Positions 23,325-35,911 of a DNA stretch of 64,000 bases are shown here, one piece after another. The stretch is from Stromatinia cepivora. Its lineage: Eukaryota > Ascomycota > Leotiomycetes > Helotiales > Sclerotiniaceae. Each line of letters starts with the position of its first letter. Position 1 is the stretch's first letter. The notes beneath the pieces were generated by a model. The model was not told the DNA's origin, searched no databases, and saw only the letters and a list, made by a program, of their open reading frames with translations. Position numbers and translations under genes: made by a program. The stretch spans positions 434,001 through 498,000 of the forward strand of contig RCTD01000031.1 in NCBI GenBank assembly GCA_014898415.1, given 5' to 3'.

Positions 23325-26300
23325 AATGATAATAAATCCTTTAGAACCTTTTCATCAACAATAATTTCATTAGTATCAAATATCAAATAATTAATTAATA
23401 TATCTTTTTCAAATAATTAAACCTTTTTTTTCAAATTGTTTAATATTTGTTTTTATTATATTTTGTATACCAAAAAAAAATCTGAATACTTTTGAAATAA
23501 GATATTTATAAATTCAAATATAAATAATAAGAGTATTACAAATACTAAAATATCTTATATCAATCTTTTTCAAGATATTATTACAAAAGTATTCTTGATT
23601 AAGAAATTCCTTATCGAATAATTCAAAGCAAAAAACAAATTATCATTCGAATAATTTTATATAATCATTTGATTTGTATAGAAAATATAAAATAAAGTAG
23701 TAATAAATAATCAAATTGATCCTTCTTCAATATTTGCAAATATTTCCCTTATATCGATCTATTTTTAATTAATATCTACAATATCTTTTGATTAGTATAA
23801 TAATTATATAAAAATTATTGATATTATATAATCTATATTATCAATATTATTACAATTCTTAAACAAAGATCATAATCTGATATTATCGATATCAATTTCA
23901 TTTTCAAAATATCAAGAACTTTTTGATAATACAAATCAAGAAGCTTTTAATAAGATAGCTATTGTTGTTGATATGATATTCTTTGTAAAATAGTTTCAAT
24001 AATTGTTAATTATTATTCAAATTCTATTATAACAATAATATAGTAAAGGTAATATTATATATTTTCGTTTATAAAATATAAACTTTTTAGATTCAAATAA
24101 TAAAGCTAAATCCTTTATAGAAATTATTGATAATAAAATTATCTATTATAATATATACTTATTTATAATATATATCAAGATCAAATCAACTAATATACTG
24201 AATGATTTATTTATTATTCACATCGTTATTACTCAATTAGATCAATACTTAAAAAACAAAACTGAATTATAATATATTAACGAAATCTCGAATACAATAT
24301 AAACTGATCTTAAGGTAAGCATTGAAAATTGATATATAAAATTGGAAAACCGTTTTCATATATTACCAAATATAGTTTTAAAGAAACTAAAGTATTTCAA
24401 ATATACTATTAAAGATATTCAATAATATAAAGATCCCGAAGAATATATCCAGAATATAATTATTCTAGAATACAATATAAGGATAATCGAATCAGAATAT
24501 ATACAAATACTAACTACTCATCGGTATTTATCAATAGAACTTCGAATTTATATTCTGATATCTACAAAGAATATCAATTTCATTATATTCATATTACAGA
24601 TTGAACAAAAAAAAACTAATTAATTCGATATCTAATGTTCTAATTATAACAATAACCAATTATCAAATCATCATAATAATAAGCGTTTTTCATTTCATAA
24701 ATTATATCATTAAAACAATCATAGAAATATTCCCTCCCTTATTTTTCATAAAAACCCTTTTATTCTTAAGAATAATAATATTAATAGAAAGTTTGATATT
24801 AAGAAAAACAACAAAACATAAAATAAAAAACTATTCTAGAAAAAGGAATATTATTCAAATAAATATAATAGCAAATAATGAATATATAATACTAAAGGAA
24901 ACAATTCAAATTAAAAAATAATCGATCTGGATATTTACAATATCGATATTTATAATCAAGTTTATTATTAAAGGCTGGATTATGAATCAAAAAAATCAAA
25001 TCTGGATAATCAAGATAATAAAAAAAAGATAAAGATATTATATATCAATTATATATAAATTGAAGGAAAGATATCTAAAGTATAAAATATATAATATAAT
25101 ATAAACTCGAAAATCAATCATCAATTGAATATAATTATTTTACAAATTAATAATGAAATTCAGAAATCAAGATCTACCTCTTTAATAATCAATTTGAATT
25201 ACAAACAAACCTTTTCCAAACAAATTCATATCATCAATTTCGATAAATATCATCATCAATATAATAATTATAAAGCAAAATTCTATAGCAAAAACAAACT
25301 ATATATTCATTTACAAGAATTATATAAAAACAAATACAAATCAATATCATCAAAATCAACTTTATTCAAACAATCATCAACAATTACAGCAAATATACTA
25401 TTTCTTGTTATCGATATTTCAGATCGAATTAATTCTAAACTTTCACTAAATCGATCATATATTATTTGATCAATTATAAATATCAATAAATCGTTATCTG
25501 AATATATATTTCATAGATACAAATATATTGAAATCAAAGTAATATTAGATAATCTATAGAATAATATACATTTTATTTATTTAGATATAAAATATAGAAT
25601 GAATCTTATCGATAGAAACTTTCTAATAGAAATATATCCTATAATTGAGATTTTCATAATGAACAAATTTATAAAGATATACAGATTGGGAAATCAACGA
25701 TATAATATTAATCAATATATGAATTTCGATTTCTATTTATTAATAATGAATAAAACAATTGTTCAATTTAATCATAAAGTTTATATTATCGAAATATTAA
25801 AAGCTAGAATACTGATAGGAATAGATATCATCGATCTTGAAAATTGAATTATGGATTTCGAAAATTAATAATTAATTCTCCTATATTGTATAGATATATA
25901 TATTAAGATTATAATCAAAACCAAAGATATCGAAAGAAAGATTATTGTTTATATTCAAAAAAAAATAATGATCTTATTTTATTCTAAAGTATTTGTAATA
26001 ATGATTAATAGAAAAAACAATAACATTTTGCTATCAGATTATGATATACTATATAAACCAATTCAACAAAATAATTTTATATCTTTTATATATATTATTA
26101 TAGATTCATATAAAATCGTTATAATAGAAAACTTTATCGATAAAAAAATAGTTATATAATGGAATTTGAAATTAGGAAATATATTAGATTCTGATATTTA
26201 AATTATAACAATAATAAATGAAATCGATATTTATCATTTTGTAAGAATTTTAATTAGAAATCAATTTTCTATAAAATGCTTTTTAATTAAAAGATTATTG

Positions 26301-29300
26301 ATAATAATAATAATTGTAATCTTATAGATATTTGTAAATATAGAAATACAATAAATGAATTCGAATACAAATAATATCGATCTAAAACAAAAAGTTATTT
26401 TATCGAATAGAATAATAATATTTGAAGATATTATTCAACGATCTCAATTTTAAGAAATAATATAAAGCAAATCGATATTATAAAAAGAATATCAAAGATT
26501 TATATTTATATTAAAAGATAAAAAGTTAGAAATAGAATTCTACAAAAATTGAGAATCAAAATTTCGATCTGATAAAGCAAAGATTTATTTAACAAACCGA
26601 AAAGATCAAGTTTTAATCGATCAAACTTTTGATAAATTATATTATTAGTATCAATTGAAATAAATTAAAAAACCAAATTCTTTTAATTTCCCAGTATTTA
26701 TTATATAAAGATATATTATAAATTTTAAGAATATTATAAAGAAAAAAGGCAGAGTTATTATTGATATTTATACCCTTAATTGTATTACAAATTCAAATAT
26801 ATATTTTATTTCTATTCAAACAGATATAATTATAGTTATAATAAATTATCCTTTCATTTCAATTATTAATTATATAAATTTTTTCTATCAATAAAAAATC
26901 AAACCGAAATATCAAAAGTATTTTATTGTATCATTGTATTATAATCAAGAAACATTTATTTGTACTATAATAGATTTCAGAAATTCATTAATATATATTT
27001 AAAAACGAATTGATAATATTCTCCAATTAAAATAAAGATTTATATACATTTATATTGATAATATAATTATTTTTAATAAATCATTTTTTGAATATACAGT
27101 ATATTTCAAATAAATATTTATCAAATTCAAAACTACCAATATAATACTAAATCCTAAAAAATGTTTCTTATTCTATCCCTCAATTATATTGCTTGATCAA
27201 AAGATGAATATATTAAGACTGATTTTTATAAAGAACAAATTGAAGATTATACAAACTTTAATATTCCTATATATATTGAAATAATTTGAATATTATCTAG
27301 GATTAATTAAGTATTTATAATAATATATTCTATATTATATTAAATTATTTATAAATCTACAAAACAGAAAATACAAATTAAATAAAATATTACAGGATTA
27401 TAAAGAAGATAAATTATCAAAAGCAAAAAGAAAATATAAGGTTATTTAAATTCGATTTAAGAATATTACAAAAGAAAAACAAAAATCATTTATAGATCTT
27501 CAATAAACCTTCCAGAAATTTTCGATTTTATATCATTTCAATCCAAATCAAAGATTTTATATTGATATTGATATATTCAAAAATAATATCGGAAATATAA
27601 TCTACTATTCTAATATCGATCCTTTAATTCAAAAATCAATATAATTTATTATATTCTTATTTAAATTAATCATTATTATTGAAAAGAATTATTGATCAAT
27701 AAAATTAAAGATTATAGATTTATATTAGATAATCTTAAAGATCAAATATTTAATAAAATCATTCAAATTTCCGATCATTGTTTATACAGATTATTCAATC
27801 AATATTCAAATAATAATTCAAATATTCATAAATATATTATCATTAATATAATTAAATCCATATCATCTATATAACTCCGAATATTTATTTAAATTTAAAT
27901 TCGACATTCGATATAAACCAGGAAAACTCAATATAATCCTTAATATATTATCGAAATTATATATCATCGATATAATAATTCAAAAACAAATTATAAATAT
28001 AATCAAATAAATATATAGTATATATTTAAAATTAATATATTCTATTATAATTTTGTAAATTGGAAAAATATAATTATAGAAATTTAAAATATTATATATA
28101 TTGGATCCTAAGATAGCAAAATTGATCAATAAAATCAAAAAAAATTCAAATCTTAGAATCAATATTGTAGATTTATTATTCGAATTCAAATAAAGTATAC
28201 TTTATATTAAGTTAAATAATATATATATTAAAAAAAGATTAATAATATTTAAAGATATAAAAGACGAAATGTTCGAATATATATACAATCAAATCGATTA
28301 TTTAAATTATAATTATATCTATAAAAGGATTTTTGTCAATTTTTATATTTTTAATATTTCAAAAAAACTATAAGTATATCTGTATTATTGCTATCAATAT
28401 AGAATATTATCGATATTAAGATATCAATTATATAGATCTTTATAATCGATTCTAATATTATCATATATCTTTTATATTATCTCAATCGATTTCATTTTGG
28501 TATTATTAAGATTTATACCAGACTTGTTCGATTATATATTATTTATAATTGATAAACTATTAAAAGTAATTATAATCATCCCAGGAAAATCTATATAGAA
28601 TACAGTATAATAAGGAAATATATTAATCTTATATTTGCTGGAAATTCTCTAAGATATTCTACAAATCATTATTTCAAATCGAAACAGGAAATTCATATTA
28701 GAAATCTAAAAAGGAATAATGGATTCGTTAAATATAAAACTATTGTTCAGTATTGTTTGGCATTTATAAATTAATAATACAAATAAATATATAAACCAAA
28801 CAATAAAGATTATTTTGAGATATTATTTATCGATAATAAATAATATATCTTTATAACCAAAAACTTTATTATTTATAATTATAATTCTATTAAATTCTAT
28901 TTTATAAAGGATAAACATAGCACCCATAATAATAATATATAATATTAGGATCAAAGAATTGATAAATATTATTACAAATATATTAATAGATTTAATTTAC
29001 AAAGATTCATTAGAAAGATATTAGGATTCTATTATTTCAAATGGTGTATAAATGTATTCAATAGAATCAACAAATAATAGAAAATATAATTCAGTAAGAA
29101 TTGAAGCGATAAATATAATCAAATTTGTAATTATATTTATAAAACAATATTATAATCGATAATACAAATTTATATTTTTCAATACTGAAGATTATATATC
29201 ATTGAAATTATACCGAAGTTATAATATACTAAAAATCGCAAAACGAAATACAAAAATCGAATAACAATTCATAAAACCCTTTAAAATACTGAAAAGAGTT

Positions 29301-29719
29301 GAATATCTTATATACAAAATCGAATTATTTAATACAATAAAGGTTCATTTAATCATCAATATTACATACTTCGAATCAACCCCAAACCCAATTCAAGATC
29401 CTTATCGATATTCCTTTGTACAGAGAATCTTATAGAATCCTAAATTAATTCTTAAGTATATTCTATATAAACAAAAACAATATAAAAAAGAAGGAGGAGT
29501 TTTAATAAAATATTTAATTCGATTCAAAAAAAGAATAACAGAATAAAATAAATGGAAATTAAATAAATAGATTCCAATAGAAATTGTTAAAATATTTAAA
29601 GAATAAAATTACAAATATATTTTAATAAACAAATCCAAAAAAGAAATAATCGGGAAAAGATAGCTTTCGCTTTATTTTTTGTTATATTTTGAAGCAAAAT
29701 ATTATTTATTAATAGCATT

Positions 29720-29831
29720 TGTTATCAATTAGTTATTAATTTAGTTTATTAAACAGAAGATCTTACTTTAGATAGGATTTACCTCATTGCTTCTAATCTT
29801 TATTCTTTTTACACAATACAACTTTATACCA
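29720..29831 (+). repeat. right LTR
   Basis: 112 bp, TGTTATCAATTAG to TTTATACCA, followed by the ATATG target duplication and the resumed cdc27-like coding sequence. Confidence 0.9.
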
Positions 29832-31940
29832 ATATGGGACGCATTCACACATCTCTGTGACACAGGTTATTCAACTTCCTTGGGCTGTATTGCGCTCGAC
29901 CTTACTAACATGCCTAGGCGTTGCTATCAAGACCTCCAATATCTTCAAACTGTCTTCAAATATACTGGTCCAAACTTCGGAGCCCTCATCTTCGAGGTCA
30001 CCGTCTTCCAGCAGTCCAGATACGTCATCTCGCGGGATTCTAGGAGACTCCAGAACAAACCAAACTCGGACGAAGACTTTGTCGAATGCTGACCCATTCT
30101 GCAGCTCATCAACTCGTCATAACCTTCAATTCACCTCCGAAGAGTCAAAATCTTTCCTGAGACCTAGCAAGGTTCCTCGTGATTTGCCTCTCAAGGACAT
30201 AAACAAGAGTGGAATGGGCATTGGCCCCAAGATATGGTGTAGCAGACACAGCATCTGGTGCTCTAGGTTCTGGCCTGCGAACTGCGAGAGATGATACAAG
30301 TGAAGTATCCGCCTACAAAATCCCCAAAGCCCCTTATCCTTCGACAAGAAAGGGCCGGACTCTTGGGATGGAATCAATTGGTGTGCATACCCGGATACAA
30401 CAAACTCTCACAAGGAAGGGTGGAGATTCCCATCTCATAGAGAGAGATAGGGCTTCTGGCTCACGTCCTGAAGATTCCGGATCTTCTGCCTTAGTGGTTG
30501 GCCAGAAAAGATCAACATCTGGGCAATTTGTACACAGCCGAAGTCAGGAATCCTCCAGTGACACAGTGGGAATGAGAAGGAGTGTTCGATTAATGAGCCA
30601 ATTTCGTGCCTCAAATATATCAAATTTGAGCAACAAAGGCAACGATCGTGATTTCAAGATACCAAAAGCCCCGAGTCTAAAATGTCCTGGCGAAGGCTCG
30701 ACCTCAATTCCTATACAGGTCGAAACTAACGGTACGGCTGCTGAGGATTTCGAATCTTGCCCCGAGTCTCTTGGTGCCCTGCCGTCTGCAAATTCTTCAA
30801 AGTCAACGGAGGTACTTTCCCTGACTTCCAAACGTTGTGAGGCCCTTTGCTCGCTCTTGGATCTGTTCCAGAAATTCGGCGAAGGTTATTATCTATTAAG
30901 TAATTTCAAATGCCGGAGGGCTCTTCAACTCTTCGAATTCATTCCGACTTCGCAACGAGAAACAGCCTGGGTTCTCTCACAGATGGCGCGAGCTCACTTT
31001 GAACTAGCAAATTACGCAGAAGCAGCGCGAATTTTCGCAAAGGCACGAGCTATCAGTCCTCTACGCACAGAAGATATGGATATCTACTCAACTTCCTTGT
31101 GGCACTTGAAACAAGACGTTGATCTCGCTTTTTTATCTTATGAGCTTGTAGAGTTGGACCGTCTAGCGCCACAGACATGGTGTGCTGTTGGAAACTCATT
31201 CTCACTCCAGCAAGATCACTTAAACGCCATACAGTGCTTTAGGAGGGCTACTCAACTTGATCCTAAGTTTGCCTACGCATTTACGCTAGAGGGGCATGGA
31301 CATATTTCCAGTGAGGAGTACGACAAAGCAATACATGCTTTCCGAAGGGGTATTGCAGCAAATAAGAGGCACTACAATGCGTGGTATGGTCTAGGGATCG
31401 TTCACCAAAATCTTAGAAAGTTTGATCTGGCGGAGAACTATTTCCGCACTGCTTCTAAAATCAATCCTACAAATGCTATGCTCATAGGTTGTGTTGGAAT
31501 GGTATGTGACCATTATAACAAGTTGCTTGGTTTATAACTTACAAAATCTTCAGGCTTTTGAAGGGAAAAAAGATCTGAATATGGCATTGCAGTGGTATAC
31601 CAGAGCATGTGATCTGTCCCCCGCTTCAATCTTTGCACGGGAAAGGAAAGTAGATATTCTCCTCAATCTGAAGGATCTACACGGAGCTTCTGCGGAATTG
31701 GCCATTTTAAGAGATCTTGCGCCCCAAAAGGCCTATGTGTACGTTCTACTTGGACGCATGTATGGCTTGGCAAATGAAAAAGGGAAAGCGGTACACAATT
31801 TCACGGTTGCTCTCAGCCTATATCCGCAAGTAAGTATTTCTCTAGAAATATATCATTCCTAATCAATCTTTAACAAAATATAGGGAAGTCAGTCTATAAA
31901 ATCAGAGATCCAATCCCTTGAAGACGAAAACGAATCATAG

Positions 31941-33408
31941 TGGGATTTTAATTTTCTAGCAATGAAATCACGAAACGTCCGAAATTTTACTAGGATTTCT
32001 GTTCAAACAATAAAGCAGTATAATAATTGATATTTGATATGACTTCTACAACGTCTTGCGAAGCCATACTAACGAGTGTTGGCAATATAAACCAAAATTC
32101 CCAAAACGATGTGCCACCAGGCCCTAAGGTTCTGAAATAAACATCCTAGATGTTCATAAAAAGGATATTATATATGTTTTTTTGCTGTAGAATAGGGATG
32201 TCCAATTCACACTACAAGGTATATGAGCAACTATATAAGAAAGACTTACCTTTATTGAATTGAAAACCATATAATATAGTAAAAATGAATGCTTGAGATA
32301 ATAATCTGAAATTGAAGCTATCCTCACTTAGTTGATTCATATTATTTAGTTCGGGTCCTTTAGTTCAAAGTTACTTATTTTATTAATAATCAACGAATCA
32401 TTATTTCACTTTCGTTTTTTCAAATTAAATCATTCATAATACTTTTATATTATACAATCATATAAAACAATTATATTACACATTGCAACTCTTCAATTTT
32501 GAAATATATATTATCATTTTTCAGAATTTCTTAAATTCGAAGATATTCTATATATTTCAATCTATATCTGAATTCTACTTTTTTTCGAATTTTTTTTTTT
32601 TCGAATTTTTTTTTTCTAAATACTTTAGATTAGAAATATTGTATATAATGTATAAAATGAAATTGAAGAAGATAAAATATTTAATCAATTAAAGATTTTT
32701 TAATAATATAGTTTTTATTATTTTGTAATCGGTAGTTGTAGAATAATAATTAATTGAGGGATTTGAGATTGAATTGAAGAGTTGGAGATTGAAAAGATTA
32801 AGAATGATTTTGATTGATTTAATGAATTAGGGTATACGATAAGAAAGATAAGGAATTGCAAAATATTTCGAAATGTTTTCGGTATTTTGATTACGAATTT
32901 AAAGCGAGGGTATATTATGCTATTTATATTATTTCAATATAATTTCCATATTTATTTTTATATTCAGATTTATATTTAGATTCATATTCAGATTCAGAGG
33001 TTGTAGAAACTATATGAAATCTACTTTATACTTTAATAGAAAAAATAATAAGAAAGATAAGGAATCTCAAAATATTTCGAAATACTTTTCTCTTTTTGTA
33101 GATTTAGAGCGTTTTCGATGCCTTGATTATGAATCTGAGGCAAGGGTATACTACGTTATTTATATTATTTCAATATAATTTTTATATTCATATTTTTGTT
33201 CAGATTCAGGGTTTGTAGAAATTATATAAGAGTTAAAATCTACTCTATACTTTATAGAATTCGATATACAGATCATCTTCGAAAAGAATTATTATTTTAT
33301 AATAGATATTAATTTGATAATATAATATATTATTTGATAATATAATATATTATTTGATATTTCTTTATAGTATCTACTTGGCGAGCATAGTCTCTATGAG
33401 AAAACACA
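31941..33408. other. AT-rich block, probably mutated repeat DNA
   Basis: From about 32.2 to 33.4 kb the base composition falls to that of the retrotransposon, with poly-T runs and no coding. It ends abruptly where GMC oxidoreductase sequence begins, so it probably marks a deletion or insertion that removed the 5' half of that gene. Confidence 0.6.
32841..33258 (+). repeat. degenerate tandem duplication, unit ~209 bp
   Basis: Two copies start AAGAAAGATAAGGAAT at 32841 and 33050. They share CAAAATATTTCGAAAT, GAGGGTATATTA, TTATATTATTTCAATATAA and CAGATTCAG-GGTTGTAGAAA in the same order, with small indels and transitions. Confidence 0.75.
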
Positions 33409-34594
33409 ATGAATAATATAACCCACTCCACCATGGAACCCGGCGTTAGGAATAAGGTCTTCTTCAAACTTGCCGATCCGAAATCTGACAAAACATACTC
33501 TGCAAAGGTCAACAGAGAAGTTATTGTGTGCTCAGGATCTTTGGGCTCACCCCACGTTTTAATGCTCAGGTATGCTACCATTTCTCGGTTTTCCAATACA
33601 CATCAAGGAGTCAAAAGTGCTAACAACTGCGATTTACAGTGGAATTGGACCCCGAAAACATTTAGAGGAGCTTGGAATCAAGGTCACCCATGACCTACCA
33701 GGTGTTGGATCCGAACTAGTACGGTGCCAATTCTCTTATTATATTCCGACAGAAGAACAAATCGTGCTGACCCTTTAATAGAGCGATCACCACGGTATTC
33801 CAATTGCATGGAAAGTTCCAGTCAAAGAATCACTCACTAGACTGGTGACACACCCTATCCTAGGCGTACTGGAATTTTTCAAATATGTATTTTTCCGTGC
33901 CGGTATTCTCAGTATGCCCATAAACAACATAACCTTATTCGTCCGATCCATCATACTCAACGAAGATTTTGCTGGGATTAACGATGAAAAGCTTGCGGCA
34001 GCAACTAGTGATATTCAAGATTCGATTCCCGATATTGAGCTCATGCCTCTCGCTGTCACTGCTATGGATGATCTAGAGGAGCACCAACGTTTATTTTCTA
34101 AAATGGGCATGTTCTCTATTCTGGCGACTCTTGCGAGACTTAAATCTCGTGGCACTGTTCGTCTTGCATCTCCAGACCCACACCAGAGACCCAAAGTCGA
34201 TTTCGGAATTCTATCAGATCCTGAAGACTACATTGTTGCGCGGGCCGCTGTACGACTTTCCTTGAAGATGGCCGAGACTATGAGGGCTTCTGGCTTTCCG
34301 CTTCAAGAAAATATTACTTTTTCGGAAGATAGACAGGCGAAGGATGCGAAGAATGACAACAATGAAGAAATCGATAAATTCATACGTCGTAGGATTAGGA
34401 CTGTTTATCACTATTCTTCTAGCTGCAGAATGGCCCCTGCGGATGACCCTAAATCTCCAGGAGTAGTGGACGATCAATTGAGGGTTCATGGTGTGAAAGG
34501 TTTGAGGGTCTGCGATACTAGCATATTTCCGCAAATTGTATCACATCACTTGCAAGCACCAGCCGTAATGGTGGCAGAGAAGTGTCTGATTTAA
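33409..34594 (+). pseudogene. 5'-truncated GMC oxidoreductase
   Basis: Only the C-terminal ~60% of a choline-dehydrogenase-like GMC flavoenzyme remains. The parts are FFKLADPKSDKTYSAKVNRE, VIVCSGSLGSPHVLMLSGIG across a good intron (33570-33639 region), LEELGIKVTHDLPGVGSELSDHHG across a second intron ending at 33780, and the catalytic YHYSSSCRM. It ends SHHLQAPAVMVAEKCLI at 34594. The FAD-binding N-terminus (GxGxxG) is absent. Upstream DNA is the AT-rich block. The join at about 33440 also loses residues normally found before FKLAD. The remaining exons have no stop, so the truncation is fairly recent or the 5' exons lie elsewhere. Confidence 0.85.
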
Positions 34595-35650
34595 TCAAAA
34601 ACCAGAATTGACTGGAATCATTTCGTTAGCAGTATTAGAACCTTTAGAATTTTCATATCTAGAATGATAGTTTCAAATTGTCTGAAAATAAAGAGAAGCA
34701 GCTGAAATCCTTTCAAATTAATGATCCACTTGATAACCCCTTCAATACCTATGAAGAGATTTTATTCTAGGGTATTAGAGCGGATTGGCCATCCAAACAG
34801 TCAAACAGCGGATTCAGTATCCGCTCTTTTTACGGCGGATTTTAAAAACGCGGAGTTCGCTACATCAAAATAGAGCGGATCATTGGACGAAAAGAACGGA
34901 CTTTGACATCCAGACAAGCCCTTAGTGGGAACTTGCGAATCGGTATCAGATATATAATATCACTTCTGTAATTCCAAATAAGGATAAATAATCAAACTAT
35001 CAAAGATTATATTATATAGATGGTGCATTATTATATAATAAGGTTTTATAAATTCATAGAAAAAAGAGATGGATTGATAATAGAGGAATTTCATTTTAGT
35101 ATAATACAATAACGATGACATTGAATAATCAGAAATGATGAAATGCTAATTGTATATATAATATAAAACTAGTTTAATACTAATGATAGTAATAACACAA
35201 ATCCCACCAAAAAACACGTACTCAAAAATAAGAGCAAGTAAACACAAAAAAAGACTCAAGCCCAACATTTCTAATATATCCAAAACGACAATTGAACTCG
35301 ACTTTCTACATCCATGTGTTTCTTGATTATTCGCTTCCAGCTTTAAGTCATGAGAATCTTTGCTTCGTAGAGTGTTTCTTATATACTTGGCTCTGCGGTT
35401 TTGTGAGATTCAGAATGGATGGATGGTTACTGGTTTCTGGTGGCTAACTAAAGGACTTTTATCTTTTGCGTCAGCGATAATCGTGAGGTACTTTAGTAGC
35501 TATGGAATTCAACAATGAGATGTTGAGATGCCGATATAAAAGACCACTTCAGAACCTATTTTGAGGACATCATCCATCTTGTAATGAACACTCTACTCAA
35601 TGAAAAACTATCCCCAAAACTAAGATCTCACTTCATATTCATACAAAAGT
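34595..35650. other. gene-free stretch with a GC-richer repeat patch
   Basis: No gene. Between about 34770 and 34925 there is a GC-richer island with several GCGGAT motifs. It has a direct repeat GAGCGGATT..CATCCAAACA / GAACGGACTT..CATCCAGACA, which resembles the edges of a small transposon. Ends are not clear enough to call one. Confidence 0.4.
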
Positions 35651-35911
35651 CTAACGAGAAACAACAAGCTGGCATCCCATCAACTTTAACCTTAATCTCA
35701 CAGAATCCAAACATTCGGAAGCGTGACAACCGATCACGAACAACAATATAAATAGGCGACCGAGCGGCGATAATGATTTCCGCAACAGAAGTGAGCTTGA
35801 TTTAACTGGCTGACAATCATAACTCAAGCCGATTATATAAGAATACACCAATTGAACCAATAACAATAATAAAACCATTCCAATCAACCGGCTTCGCGCA
35901 AACGTTCTCAT
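35651..35911 (-). CDS. possible small secreted or membrane peptide, 86 aa
   Basis: The frame starts MRTFARSRLIGMVLLLLLVQ, which reads as a signal peptide or membrane anchor. A TATATAAG lies at 35974-35981, about 65 bp upstream on the minus strand. The rest has a second hydrophobic stretch and three cysteines but no known domain. It is one of three similar TATA-led minus-strand frames in this gene-poor interval. Chance is not excluded. Confidence 0.3.
   Translation of the reverse strand: MRTFARSRLIGMVLLLLLVQLVYSYIIGLSYDCQPVKSSSLLLRKSLSPLGRLFILLFVIGCHASECLDSVRLRLKLMGCQLVVSR

Larger units (their letters stand above)
23213..29831 (+). mobile_element. RIP-degraded Ty3/gypsy chromovirus, ~6.6 kb
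   Basis: Two 112-bp LTRs (23213-23324, 29720-29831) start TGTTA and end CA. They are flanked by a 5-bp target duplication, ATGTG (23208-23212) and ATATG (29832-29836), differing by one G-to-A change. The interior is extremely AT-rich and full of stops but still reads in order on plus. A retropepsin-like segment is at about 25600-25850 (LIGIDIIDLEN). RT palm residues YIDNIIIF lie at about 27051, where the usual YxDD has become YIDN. The RT thumb-like NPKKCFLFYPSIILL starts at about 27150. A terminal chromodomain relic KYLIRFKKRITE precedes the right LTR near 29510. This order and the chromodomain indicate a chromovirus. G-to-A and C-to-T decay is typical of RIP. No functional protein remains. 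Confidence 0.9.
22647..31940 (+). pseudogene. cdc27-like APC/C subunit gene, split by a retrotransposon
   Basis: The 5' part (exons 22647-22980 and from 23068) encodes the Cdc27 N-terminus. It includes LRHLIYYFLDNDLLSNALF, HLGCTYVFAQCCLGLG and LCLLGKL-type TPRs up to LKLNPFM. The LTR element 23213-29831 is inserted inside the next codon. The 3' part resumes WDAFTHLCDTG, then passes a small intron (GTTATTC...CTAACATGCCTAG) into GVAIKTSNIFKL. It continues with the Ser-rich linker and the C-terminal TPR array (WCAVGNSFSLQQDH, AWYGLGIVHQNLRKFDLAE), ending ENES at 31938-31940. Introns before AFEGKKDL and GSQSIKSE are intact. Besides the insertion there is a one-base frameshift near 30220 (MGIGPKIWCS against RYGVADTASG). 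Cdc27 is essential, so an intact copy must exist elsewhere and this is probably a dead paralogue. Confidence 0.85.

Noticed and set aside
24601..28189. Several open frames of 60-114 codons in the AT-rich element
   Set aside because: They are Ile/Asn/Lys-rich remnants of the RIP-mutated retrotransposon, not genes.
23211..29836. Reading the cdc27 interruption as a very long intron
   Set aside because: The boundaries are LTR ends with a 5-bp duplication, not GT-AG sites; removing one duplication restores the frame.
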